From Pseudomonadota bacterium (lineage in GTDB: Bacteria; SAR324; NAC60-12), in contig SHAT01000003.1 in NCBI GenBank assembly GCA_004213175.1, positions 1 to 64,000 of the forward strand: DNA of 64,000 nucleotides. The letters are read 5' to 3'. Position 1 is the stretch's first letter; the number at the start of each line of letters is the position of its first letter. The notes beneath the pieces are model-generated. The model saw only the letters and a program-made list of their open reading frames with translations. It did no database searches and had not been told where the DNA came from. The translations under genes were made by a program, and so were the position numbers. Below, in pieces: positions 38,006 through 46,891 of this stretch.

Positions 38006-39106
38006 TCAGCGTCTCCTTCTTCCGAAACCTCCAAAGCCAAACCCCCGACTACGGCGGAGTCCGCCAAAAGCACTTCTTTTCCTTGGTATAAGTCTACGTT
38101 TCGAAACAGTGCGCTGTCTCTGTGATTTACTGCTACCAAATCCACTTCCTGCATTGTTTCGGTTAGCGGTGCGGAATTTCGTACTTTTTATATTATTCAG
38201 AGATTTCTTTGAGGTTGAGCGGAACTTGTTTGACGAAACACTTTTCCCTCCGGATGTCTTTGCGGAATAAGATGATGGCGTGGCTTTTTTCATTTTCGAA
38301 GTCGATGCTACTCTACGATTTTGAATAGAGCTAACAGTCCTTGGACCTCCGTAACCGTAACCATAACCAAAACCACCACCCCAGATATACGGTGGTCTAA
38401 AAAGCATCGACATCATCATTGATGTCATAAGGAGATTAGTCATACTGTAGCCGGTACCGTAATATGGAGCATATGGTGCTCCTGCTGACTGATACATTTG
38501 GGGATTGGGAGTAGATTGCATCATCATCTCATCACCTGAACCACGTACAACAGAAGCTGTCATGATTTCGATAGACTTATTTTGTGCGATATCCTTCCAT
38601 ATAATTTGATCTGAACTTGAAGGCAGTGTCCCAACCAGACTGGGATCAGGAACCAAAATTGAAAATAATAAAAAATCTGATTCACCTTTTTCAGTTTGAG
38701 GTACAATCAAAATATGATCCGCCATTCCATCCTGATTTAAATCTATTGTACTTATATTTCGGACTTTGTTTGATATTTTGTTGACCAGAGTTGGCAGAAA
38801 ATCCTTTTCAGAAACCTGAGCCTGGGAAGTTTCTCTTAAAGCTTCAGAAGTGATTGCAGGGATCAATTTTGGATCAAGATGTTCGGTAAGATCAATTCCA
38901 AGTTTTTCGATAGCTTCCGGGTTAAGTTGGTTGCTAACTCCAATTGGAATATTTTGGGAAGAATAGTTGTAGCGCGCTGACTCTTGGTTTTTATCTTCTC
39001 CAAAAAATACCCAGTAAAGTCCTAAAATAAAAATTGCTAGCAGGATACCCTGGGTTGAAAAAATATTTTGTAAACCGTTAGGAGGTTCTTTCTCTTTGTT
39101 GGTCAT
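38006..39106 (-). CDS. Membrane-anchored protein with Gly/Arg-rich basic tail
   Basis: 366 aa of unknown family. One N-terminal transmembrane segment (about residues 18-35) is followed by a region with a calcium-loop-like DLNQDGMADHILIV (about residue 118), then a Met-rich stretch (LLMTSMMMSMLF) next to a Gly/Tyr repeat (GGGFGYGYGYGG). From about residue 255 to the end it is strongly basic and low complexity (Lys/Ser, then Arg/Gly/Phe), finishing in four arginines. The order acid/neutral body then basic GFGG-RRRR tail suggests an interaction with nucleic acid, LPS or peptidoglycan, but that is speculation. Confidence 0.65.
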   Translation of the reverse strand: MTNKEKEPPNGLQNIFSTQGILLAIFILGLYWVFFGEDKNQESARYNYSSQNIPIGVSNQLNPEAIEKLGIDLTEHLDPKLIPAITSEALRETSQAQVSEKDFLPTLVNKISNKVRNISTIDLNQDGMADHILIVPQTEKGESDFLLFSILVPDPSLVGTLPSSSDQIIWKDIAQNKSIEIMTASVVRGSGDEMMMQSTPNPQMYQSAGAPYAPYYGTGYSMTNLLMTSMMMSMLFRPPYIWGGGFGYGYGYGGPRTVSSIQNRRVASTSKMKKATPSSYSAKTSGGKSVSSNKFRSTSKKSLNNIKSTKFRTANRNNAGSGFGSSKSQRQRTVSKRRLIPRKRSAFGGLRRSRGFGFGGFGRRRR

Positions 39107-39215
39107 AACTCTTAATTTATTTAATTTGGAATAGTTTTAATTTAATTAATCAATTGAAACTCTACTGCAGTATGTTAAAGGCGCAAGTTAAATTGATGAT
39201 TTCAACAGCTTTGTA

Positions 39216-40142
39216 TTAAGGTGAGTCCGCAACATACTTTTTAACCCACATGTCATGAGTACTTATTTTTAGATAGCAATAGCTAACCCATTGGGCGAAA
39301 AAAGTATTGCGATGAGAACGCCAGCGATTGAGAGGTTCCATAAAATCAAAATTTACGGGAGGAGGAACGTCGGGATTCTCATGGTCTCGCTTTGCTTCAT
39401 CTGCTAGTCTAGTAGCGTTGTATTCAGGATGCCCAGTATGTGCGATGAAACGGTCATCTGAGGTTGAAAAAATAGAATAGCCGGCTTCTTTCCCGTAGGC
39501 TAGTAATTTCAGTCGGCCATCGTTTTGTGCCTCTTCCATAGCTTCGTCCGGAATTCCAGCATGACGGCTTTGAGGGCAGAAAAATACATCATCTAACTCC
39601 CCTATAATAGGGTGTGCAGGTGCTAGATTTTTCAATTCAAAAACACCAAACAGTTTTTGATCGTAGTTAAATTTGTTTACGCCTTCCAAATAAGCCATTA
39701 CAAATCCAGCCCAGCAGAGCCCAAGTGTGCTGGGAATTGTTTGTCGTGCATGGTGTAAAATTTCATTAATTTCATTCCAGTAATGTACATCTTCAAAATG
39801 GACTGTCTCAACCGGTGCCCCTGTTAAAATCAGACCGTCAAGTGGCTGCTCCCGATTGGCATCCTCATAAGTAACGTAAATGTCATCGACGTGCTGAGGT
39901 TCCCAAGTTTTGTAGTTATGTGATTCCAGACGAATCCAAATCGGTTCCAACTGCAAAACCGAAAGTCCCAGAGGATGGAGAATATTAAACTCATATTTTT
40001 CTCCAAGTGGCATTATATTAAGAATCCCAATACGCATTGGTCGAATATCCTGACGCTCCGCCTGTGAAGGTGGAATCCATCGGATACCATTTTTTTCAAG
40101 GATTGGAACTGCGTGGTAATCGGGAGGTACAATGAGAGTCAT
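39216..40142 (-). CDS. metA: Homoserine O-acyltransferase MetA (predicted acetyl-CoA type)
   Basis: First committed step of methionine synthesis: acylation of homoserine. 308 aa; the catalytic Cys is in LGLCWAGFVMAY, the His and Glu of the triad are in FIAHTGHPEYN. The acyl-specificity loop reads LTGAPVETV: Glu at the position equivalent to residue 111 favours acetyl-CoA, as in the B. cereus enzyme, while Gly/Leu forms as in E. coli use succinyl-CoA. So despite the metA name I expect O-acetylhomoserine. It lies about 260 nt downstream of a SAM-clan riboswitch and should be repressed by S-adenosylmethionine. Confidence 0.93.
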   Translation of the reverse strand: MTLIVPPDYHAVPILEKNGIRWIPPSQAERQDIRPMRIGILNIMPLGEKYEFNILHPLGLSVLQLEPIWIRLESHNYKTWEPQHVDDIYVTYEDANREQPLDGLILTGAPVETVHFEDVHYWNEINEILHHARQTIPSTLGLCWAGFVMAYLEGVNKFNYDQKLFGVFELKNLAPAHPIIGELDDVFFCPQSRHAGIPDEAMEEAQNDGRLKLLAYGKEAGYSIFSTSDDRFIAHTGHPEYNATRLADEAKRDHENPDVPPPVNFDFMEPLNRWRSHRNTFFAQWVSYCYLKISTHDMWVKKYVADSP

Positions 40143-40292
40143 AATCTACTTTCGAAACAATAAGGGAACTTGGTATGAAATTGTAGTAGCTCTAAAAATT
40201 GCGAACATCTCATGATGAATCTCGAAACAGTTTCAAATTGTAATTACTGTAAAAAGTCTTTTTCACATTGTAAAACAAAATATATAGATCAA

Positions 40293-40318
40293 AAGTCTCA
40301 TTCTAATGAAAGAGACTT
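40293..40318 (-). terminator. Possible expression-platform hairpin of the metA leader
   Basis: Coding strand AAGTCTC and GAGACTT (7 bp, perfect) followed by TTTTGATC. It lies between the riboswitch and metA. The T-run is short, so the terminator reading is tentative. A second hairpin (CCCATT/AATGGG, 40350-40372) lies just upstream. Confidence 0.4.
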
Positions 40319-40415
40319 GCAGAGTCGCTTAACAGTCTATAAGAACAATCCCATTTGATTACAATTCAATGGGTAAATAGGACAGACTTGAACCAATCAG
40401 GTGGGCCACTAAAAG

Positions 40416-40556
40416 AGGCGGGCCAGCACTTTACTCGAATCGAGTCGTATCGATTCCCTTCCGTAAATCTCCGAATGGGCTGGCATTAGCACCTTGATGC
40501 GGATTAAGGATGCTCGACACTTCAAAGGGCCAGATCCCTCTGTGTCATCTGGATAC
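40416..40556 (-). promoter_or_regulatory. SAM riboswitch (SAM-I clan, variant)
   Basis: On the metA strand the two SAM-I/SAM-IV core blocks appear in order: GAGGGATCTGGCCC followed by TTTGAA (40527-40540 and on), GAGCATCC, then AAGGTGCTAATGCC (40482-40495). GACAC/GTGTC and GATG/CATC form the P2-like stem around the first block. After the second block GCCAGC (40479-40484) pairs with GCTGGC (40422-40427), enclosing a perfect 7-bp hairpin GAATCGA/TCGATTC. No normal P1 partner is evident, hence 'variant'. Placement upstream of metA agrees with the ligand. Confidence 0.85.
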
Positions 40557-40568
40557 AAAATTTTATAT

Positions 40569-40596
40569 AAATTATCACAATCAATGTTAAAGTCAA
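40569..40596 (-). promoter_or_regulatory. Candidate promoter of the metA leader
   Basis: On the minus strand TTGACT (40596-40591), 16-nt spacer, TAATTT (40574-40569). Transcription would begin just before the riboswitch, near 40562. Confidence 0.5.
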
Positions 40597-40630
40597 ACTT
40601 TTTCAATCACTTCATATGAATGTAGTGATA

Positions 40631-43600
40631 TCAAATTTCAGAGGGACTCATCAGAGCCTGTTTGAGGGATTCCTCAAAGTTTGATTTGAGTAATTTTTCA
40701 TGATCGTCACTAGTAATGTAAAATGTATCGATAACTTGATGTCCAATAGTTGTAATGACGGCCTGCTGAATCGATACTCCCACCCGATCAAATGCACTGA
40801 CCATTTTGTAATAAACCAGGGGGGCGTCTTCTGCAGTTATTTTAATGCGAAGATAATTTTTATCACGTCTCGAAAATTCAGTATTGTCACGTGAATTTCC
40901 TTTCCATACTGGAAAATTATTAGAAGATTCATTATTTGTTTCTTTGACCATGTAGCCTTTTTTATCATCCTCGAGGTACTCCAGTTGAAATTTTGTGTTG
41001 TAGAGAAAGGTCTGAGGCTTTATTTTCAGTGCAGGAGGAGTATTTCTTCTGATGGAAGTTTCCAGTTCCAGCGGAAAAATAACATTGTCCTCTTCTCTTT
41101 TTGAGACTTTCAAATAATAGCAAAAAGCAACTTGACCGCTCGCAAAATTTATTTGGTTGATTTTTGCAGATCCAATGGTAAGGTGCTTTAAATTCAAGGT
41201 GTAGGCGATTCTACTGTGAATCTGTGGCAGGTCATGTACATAAATCAGCAGGGCGTTAAGTTGACCTCTTGCATTGGTGATGACATTTACAATTGCGGGA
41301 CGCTCAAGTTTGTTGAAAATAGTCAGATTCTCCGCAATCATTCCCGGAGAAGAACTCAGCAGGAAACGATTCGGAAATGAAGCAAAAAACCAGTTTATTA
41401 AGGGACTGTATATCTCTGTCAGTGCCACTAAAGTTTCATTACTTAGAGATTGCCGAATTGTGCGGATAAATTTTTCTGTAGTCTTGTCAGTACCAAGTTT
41501 ATCAAGTGAACCCAGCTTAAGGTCCCGCCACAGCACGTGTAATTGATCTTCTGATTTTTCAAGCAGTTTTTTCTCTTTTTTGTTTATCTGCAACAATGGT
41601 TTGAGCAAAACAGAATCTAGGTTTTCACGGAGACTTCTGTTAATCAGTAGATTAATTCGTGTGTCGGATTCAAGGTCATTTTTTTTATTATCCAGGTATG
41701 TGAGAATGAAATCCATAGAATCCTCCTGTTTTTGGGAGGAGCGCATTTCGGAAAAAACGCGGGATGTCTCTTCAAAAAATGTTCTCAAGACGCGTGTTGA
41801 GTGTGCGTTGCTCTCGCTCACAGAAATGTAATCGGAGATGTTGCATAGAAAAAGTAAAATAACATTAATCAGATTGCGGTCTGCAATTTCAAAAAAACTT
41901 TGAAGTGCTTGATCGAAATAGGCTGAAGTTCTGCTGAGTTGTACGACCGTCGTGTGATGAACAATAAGTAGTGATACAAGAGTAAATAATTCCTGGTCTT
42001 CATAGCCAATACGCTCCAGAGCTTTGACTGCAATCGAAGTCCCGGAAACTTCATGATCTGTCTCAGGATCTATTTTCCCTACATCGTGGAACAAGATGCC
42101 CCACTTGAGAGCTAAGATGTGCTTTGGTTCAAGATATTGATATAATTCTTGATAATCAATTTTTAGCCGATCCAGTTCTTTTTGTGTACGATCAAGAGCA
42201 TTCAACGTATGAGTGCAAACTGGGTGTTGATGATAAGCCAGGTTTCGGAGTAAAAAACGCATCTTATTTGTTTCTGGAATGAAACAACCCATCAAAGTCC
42301 TCGGCTGGTTTATCTCATTAATTGGCTCACATATATCAAACATGATTCGCCAGGCATTTGCCGCAAATGGTGTCAACATAAGTTTTGTGAAACGCTCTGC
42401 AATCTGTGTACGGTGAGCATAGATCACATCCGGAGTGATGATCCTGATCAGATCCGCCATTTCGTCTTTGAGGTCAAAAGACAAATCATACTCCGACTGT
42501 CCCACATATTCAAATAGTTCGAGCAATGCAGTTGGATCGTTGAAGATCAGTGATATCGGAACCTGAGGCATACCTTCAAGTGCGTTTACCTCAAGGATTT
42601 GACGCTGACCGAGATGGACTACAACCTGGAAATTTGAAAAAGTTCTCACTATTGTGCGGTCTAATAGGCGTTGTAAAATGGCTTGTGAAAGATCCTGAAT
42701 ATAATTCACCATCTGAAGACGATAGCGGTCAAAAACGTCAATAGTCTGGAAACGTTTTTTCTTAAGCAGATAAAGCTGTTCGGTTGCGTCATTAATGATA
42801 TTAATCTGGATGTCTTTTTCAGTAAGTCCTCTTTCACGTGCTTCATCATCAATATGAAACTTCTCTGCAGTGGCAGCAAAGTTGCGTAAGTCATATAAAA
42901 ATTCAAGAGCCTGGCAAAGTTTGAAACCCTGTCTTGGTGAAATTATACGTTTTTGAATCAACAGAGCTAGCATATCTGCAGTTTGATTTGGAAAAACACC
43001 AAAAGTCGCGGCTGCCAGCCAAAGCGGAATTTGTATAGATCGTAAGCCACCCTGATCTTCCTTGAGATTCATTTCACTCAGTCCGGGTACTGTACGATCA
43101 TGGTAATCTCTTATTTGGCTTAGGACGAAGGTTTCATAGGGTAGGATTTGAAAAAATCTACGTTTTAAAGCATTTGCTAAATTATTACTGCCCAACAGAA
43201 CTCTGCTTTCTAGGATGGCTGGTATGGTATGAATTGCGGAGGGCTCTTTAAAACGTGATAAATCTTCATTTAATTCAAAGTATTGGTGTGCCGTTTCTAT
43301 TCCCGAGATTCGTAGTAAATGCTCAATATGTATGATGAATTGCCTGCAAATCTCCGCTTCTCCCGAACTTAACTGATGAGTCTCTAAGCAATAACCGAGA
43401 TCCCTATCTGAAGCGAAACTGAGTTCAGCGCGTCCGTATCCTCCTCTGGCAAAGATCACCAAATGATTGAGTAAAAAATCACGTGTAAATTCAGCTTGCT
43501 TAGCAAGTGGGATTTGTTCTTTTAGGTCATGCAGGCGTTTGTTGAGGGCTGTGTTATCCTGAGTCAGATCTGCTTCAATACTGTTGTAATATTTCAGCAA

Positions 43601-44089
43601 CTGTCTTTGTTCAGGATCTTCTGGGTTTGATTCAATGTTTTCTATTTTTTTTTGCGTCAGTGTGAGTTTTTTCAGATTTTTGGGTAATGTCTTTTTTTTG
43701 AATTGTGACTCTTTTTTGAGATCTTCAATAATTCTTTCTTTGAGGATTGGCAAATCTTTGAACGCAAATTCGAAAGCAGTATGGATGATACTATCTAAGA
43801 GGCGTGTATTTTGAGCAAGTATGTCAAAAGAACTTTCTGTCCTCAAGCTCTTGTCCACAATTATTTTATACTGCTGCTCATAATATTTTGCAGTGACTGT
43901 TGCAAAAACTTTTTCACGGACTTCTAGGTATTCCAGTGTCTTGCTATTCTCGATATGCTGATGTGTCGAGGCATTAACAAGTTTTTTTTGTAAAGCTTTT
44001 TTATGTTTTTCGAGTTTTTGTGGGTTCTCTGTGAAGATGAAAGGAGATAGAAAGGGAAAATTTTCAATTGGAGAAAAATTAGTATCCAT
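40631..44089 (-). CDS. glnD: [Protein-PII] uridylyltransferase GlnD-like, enlarged
   Basis: Bifunctional PII uridylyl-transferase/removing enzyme that senses glutamine. The 1152-aa product is well above the usual 850-950. Order: about 200 extra charged, helical residues; nucleotidyltransferase core FARGGYGRAELSFASDRDLG (about residue 215); GlnD helical middle; HD domain with FHDVGKIDPETDHEVSG (about residue 690); C-terminal ACT-type sensor segment (LRIKITAEDAPLVYYKMVSAFDRVGV). Key catalytic motifs look intact. No glnB or glnK in the window. It follows ruvB on the same strand after a 160-nt gap with a nested hairpin. Confidence 0.88.
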   Translation of the reverse strand: MDTNFSPIENFPFLSPFIFTENPQKLEKHKKALQKKLVNASTHQHIENSKTLEYLEVREKVFATVTAKYYEQQYKIIVDKSLRTESSFDILAQNTRLLDSIIHTAFEFAFKDLPILKERIIEDLKKESQFKKKTLPKNLKKLTLTQKKIENIESNPEDPEQRQLLKYYNSIEADLTQDNTALNKRLHDLKEQIPLAKQAEFTRDFLLNHLVIFARGGYGRAELSFASDRDLGYCLETHQLSSGEAEICRQFIIHIEHLLRISGIETAHQYFELNEDLSRFKEPSAIHTIPAILESRVLLGSNNLANALKRRFFQILPYETFVLSQIRDYHDRTVPGLSEMNLKEDQGGLRSIQIPLWLAAATFGVFPNQTADMLALLIQKRIISPRQGFKLCQALEFLYDLRNFAATAEKFHIDDEARERGLTEKDIQINIINDATEQLYLLKKKRFQTIDVFDRYRLQMVNYIQDLSQAILQRLLDRTIVRTFSNFQVVVHLGQRQILEVNALEGMPQVPISLIFNDPTALLELFEYVGQSEYDLSFDLKDEMADLIRIITPDVIYAHRTQIAERFTKLMLTPFAANAWRIMFDICEPINEINQPRTLMGCFIPETNKMRFLLRNLAYHQHPVCTHTLNALDRTQKELDRLKIDYQELYQYLEPKHILALKWGILFHDVGKIDPETDHEVSGTSIAVKALERIGYEDQELFTLVSLLIVHHTTVVQLSRTSAYFDQALQSFFEIADRNLINVILLFLCNISDYISVSESNAHSTRVLRTFFEETSRVFSEMRSSQKQEDSMDFILTYLDNKKNDLESDTRINLLINRSLRENLDSVLLKPLLQINKKEKKLLEKSEDQLHVLWRDLKLGSLDKLGTDKTTEKFIRTIRQSLSNETLVALTEIYSPLINWFFASFPNRFLLSSSPGMIAENLTIFNKLERPAIVNVITNARGQLNALLIYVHDLPQIHSRIAYTLNLKHLTIGSAKINQINFASGQVAFCYYLKVSKREEDNVIFPLELETSIRRNTPPALKIKPQTFLYNTKFQLEYLEDDKKGYMVKETNNESSNNFPVWKGNSRDNTEFSRRDKNYLRIKITAEDAPLVYYKMVSAFDRVGVSIQQAVITTIGHQVIDTFYITSDDHEKLLKSNFEESLKQALMSPSEI

Positions 44090-44127
44090 AATTAAAACAG
44101 ATAGTTTTAGATAAGAATAATCTTTTG

Positions 44128-44186
44128 TTCTGCTCGATCATGTCTCCATTGTGTGATTAAAGAGACATAAACTTTGCTCAGCAGAA
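44128..44186. repeat. Nested inverted repeats between ruvB and glnD
   Basis: Outer arms TTCTGCT (44128-44134) and AGCAGAA (44180-44186) enclose inner arms TGTCTC (44141-44146) and GAGACA (44162-44167). Both stems are perfect. No T-run adjoins on either strand, so a structured leader or protein site is as likely as a terminator. Confidence 0.45.
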
Positions 44187-44249
44187 TACAGTAAAACCTG
44201 GCATTGACATTTATAAAAAAAGGACCCGTAAAATACTTGCAATAATTTT

Positions 44250-45314
44250 TCAGAAAAGAGTTTCTTGTTTTTTAGGAGGTGTTGAAATTCCCAAATGCTG
44301 ATATGCTCTTTCTGTCGCCATCCGTCCACGCGGAGTACGCTGCAAAAATCCTTTGAGCATTAGAAAAGGCTCATAGACATCCTCAATCGTATCTTTTTCC
44401 TCTGAGACAGAAGCAGCAAGTGTACTCAGGCCGACAGGACCTCCGTCAAATTTTTCAATGATTGCTTCGAGAATGATACGATCCATTTTGTCAAGACCCT
44501 CTAGATCTATTCTCATTTTTTCGAGACTTTTCTCTATCAGGGGCAAAGTTATCACTCCGGAAGTTTCCATGTCGGCAAAATCACGGCAGCGTTTCAGTAA
44601 ACGGTTTGCGATTCTGGGTGTACCTCTTGCTCTTCGTGCAAGCTCCAGAGAGGCCTCTTCTACAATTTCAATTCCCAGTAAAGCAGCTGCGCGTAGGATA
44701 ATTGTTTTCAGTTCTTCAGGATCATAAAAATTAAGGCGGAACTGAATCCCAAAACGCTCCCTCAAGGGTGAAGTAAGCAATCCCGCTCTCGTTGTTGCAC
44801 CCACCAGTGTAAAATGCGGCAAATCGATTTTTACAGTACGGGCCCCAGGGCCTTCTCCAATGATAATATCGAGGGTAAAATCTTCCATTGCGCTGTAGAG
44901 TACTTCCTCTACCACTCGGTTTAGCCGATGAATTTCGTCAATGAACAAAATTGTTCCAGGCTCAAGGTTAGTGAGAATTGCCGCTAAATCTCCCTGACGT
45001 TCAATAACAGGTCCGGAAGTAGCGCGCAACTGTACTTCCATTTCACGTGAGAAAATATTTGCGAGTGTAGTTTTTCCCAATCCCGGTGGTCCGCTTAAAA
45101 GTACGTGGTCCAGTGCATGTCCACGTTTTTTTGCTGCTCCGATAAAAACTATCAGGTTTTCCTTAATTTCTTGTTGACCTATATAGTCACGTAAACGTTC
45201 CGGACGTAAAGATTGATCAAATTGCTCGCCTAGTTGTTGTTCCGGGGCAACCATTCGTTCTTCAGTATTTTCCCGAATATCAGAAGACTCGTTGTCCACA
45301 GTTAGTTCCTGCAT
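44250..45314 (-). CDS. ruvB: Holliday junction branch-migration helicase RuvB
   Basis: Hexameric AAA+ motor that works with RuvA at Holliday junctions. 354 aa; Walker A is [17 protein letters not shown], Walker [12 protein letters not shown], sensor 1 [20 protein letters not shown], arginine finger region and C-terminal winged helix ending [18 protein letters not shown]-terminus begins with about 30 variable residues before [11 protein letters not shown]. ruvA and ruvC are not adjacent. Confidence 0.97.
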   Translation of the reverse strand: MQELTVDNESSDIRENTEERMVAPEQQLGEQFDQSLRPERLRDYIGQQEIKENLIVFIGAAKKRGHALDHVLLSGPPGLGKTTLANIFSREMEVQLRATSGPVIERQGDLAAILTNLEPGTILFIDEIHRLNRVVEEVLYSAMEDFTLDIIIGEGPGARTVKIDLPHFTLVGATTRAGLLTSPLRERFGIQFRLNFYDPEELKTIILRAAALLGIEIVEEASLELARRARGTPRIANRLLKRCRDFADMETSGVITLPLIEKSLEKMRIDLEGLDKMDRIILEAIIEKFDGGPVGLSTLAASVSEEKDTIEDVYEPFLMLKGFLQRTPRGRMATERAYQHLGISTPPKKQETLF

Positions 45315-45341
45315 TGGTTTTCAAGAAGAGGAGGAGAGATT

Positions 45342-46817
45342 TTACAGATTCTCGTTTGAGGCGACTTCCGGACTAATACGCCAAGTGTAAAACGGTGATA
45401 AAACATATAATATCATATAAATAAGAGCGGCATGCCCGAAATATGGTGTGAAAGCGAAACCTATGATTAGCAGGATAGTGAAAATTAAAAATTTTCTACT
45501 GCGGCTCATCAAGCGGCCGATGTGCATATAACGAATAGGAAAACTTATCATTAAGATTGCTGCAATCATCATTAAGACAAAACAAAATTGTGCCCAAAAA
45601 ACCAAATTAGAAGAATGATTTTCAATTGCATCTCCAAGCATTATGAATGGGGCTGCGCCTAAAAGGGCTGCTCCCGGAACAGGGATACCTTTGAAAAATC
45701 CTGGGATACTGTTTTGATCCAGAATAAATAAAACTAAACGTATTACACCTAAAATAACGTACATTATTGCAACCCATCCGTAAGGCAGATTCTGAATTGA
45801 TATATCAGAAACTTGAGACATCAGGTTGTAAAATATAACTGCCGGAGCAATGCAGAAACTGACTGTGTCAGAAACGTCATCAAGAACACCACCCAGAGTT
45901 ATGTTATATTTCATGGGTTTTTCGGATGGAAGAGGTGTTGTGAGTCCAAGTTTCCTGGCGACAGCTCCGTCAAGTTTATCAAAAAAACCTGCTCCCAGCA
46001 GAATTAGGTATGCTTCCTGAACTCGCCCACGATAAGCAAATAGCATGGCCAAAACACCCATCAGAGCATTCATCACGGTCAGAGCATTCGGAAAAACAGA
46101 TAATATCCTGCGACGTAAAACCTCATCATTCAAACAAAGATCATCAAGACAAGCAGTCCCGTATTTTCGGCAGTAGCCTGCAATTGAACCAAAATTGATG
46201 ATAAGTAGAAGAATTTCCAGAAAGAAAAGCTGTTGAATCGGAATTGCTCCCAGCCAACTTATCCATGAATAAAGTGATGAATCCGGACCTCCTGGCACAT
46301 AAAAAGCGTGAATATAAAGTACAACTCCAATCGGAGCAGCCACCATTGTACGGAGTCTGGTAACTTCCTTCATTTCTTCTTCCTCGCCTTTTCTGAGCGA
46401 AAAATTTCTCATAAAGTGCGCGAAATTGTCACGCATTAATACTGTTACACACAAAACAAATACAAAAACGACGTGTAGCATTTCCAGACGAAAATTGGCG
46501 CTTTCAGCTAATGTCTGGTATCGCCACATCATTCCTACTGCAACCATCGGGAAAACCATCGCATACACGATTTTATCCATGATCCGGTCCGCTAAATGTG
46601 ATAGTTTAGCATGTGGTCTAAAACGTGCCGCAAACCAGCCGTCAATTAAATCAAGGGTCATTGCGGCAAGCAGAAAAATTACGCCACTATAGTAAACATA
46701 TGGATTTCTGTCCAGCATAACGTTGATGGCACAGAGCATGCCGGCAAAGACCATTGGCGGACGTCCGTAAACAAGTAAAGCCGCAAAATTTGTTGAAAGA
46801 AATTTAGGGTTGGTCAT
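45342..46817 (-). CDS. Double CDP-alcohol phosphatidyltransferase (two fused domains)
   Basis: 491-aa multispanning membrane enzyme carrying two CDP-OH-P domains in tandem. The first has DLIDGWFAARFR with LADRIMDK: the four aspartates are kept, but the motif Arg is displaced by Ala and the motif Gly is Ser. The second has DKLDGAVARKLG and GGVLDDVSD, fully canonical. The second half therefore is the likely catalytic unit, possibly PssA- or PgsA-like; the first half may be regulatory or have other specificity. ATG 46817 was chosen because the 21 residues upstream have no hydrophobic or family-like sequence. Lies between pyrB and ruvB on the same strand; psd, which would use PssA product, is 8 kb away. 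Confidence 0.8.
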   Translation of the reverse strand: MTNPKFLSTNFAALLVYGRPPMVFAGMLCAINVMLDRNPYVYYSGVIFLLAAMTLDLIDGWFAARFRPHAKLSHLADRIMDKIVYAMVFPMVAVGMMWRYQTLAESANFRLEMLHVVFVFVLCVTVLMRDNFAHFMRNFSLRKGEEEEMKEVTRLRTMVAAPIGVVLYIHAFYVPGGPDSSLYSWISWLGAIPIQQLFFLEILLLIINFGSIAGYCRKYGTACLDDLCLNDEVLRRRILSVFPNALTVMNALMGVLAMLFAYRGRVQEAYLILLGAGFFDKLDGAVARKLGLTTPLPSEKPMKYNITLGGVLDDVSDTVSFCIAPAVIFYNLMSQVSDISIQNLPYGWVAIMYVILGVIRLVLFILDQNSIPGFFKGIPVPGAALLGAAPFIMLGDAIENHSSNLVFWAQFCFVLMMIAAILMISFPIRYMHIGRLMSRSRKFLIFTILLIIGFAFTPYFGHAALIYMILYVLSPFYTWRISPEVASNENL

Positions 46818-46891
46818 AATTTTTATAATATTAAAAAAATTATTTCTGCTATAAAAAACTTTTTCCCACTGCAACGACAACAGTAGTTATT

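Noticed and set aside
40381-40440. T-arm-like GGTTCAAGTC on the minus strand, suggesting a tRNA or tmRNA end
   Set aside because: The flanking bases do not pair as a T stem and no acceptor or anticodon arm can be built.
40409-40606. Minus-strand frame of 65 codons upstream of metA
   Set aside because: It lies entirely within the SAM riboswitch and its promoter.
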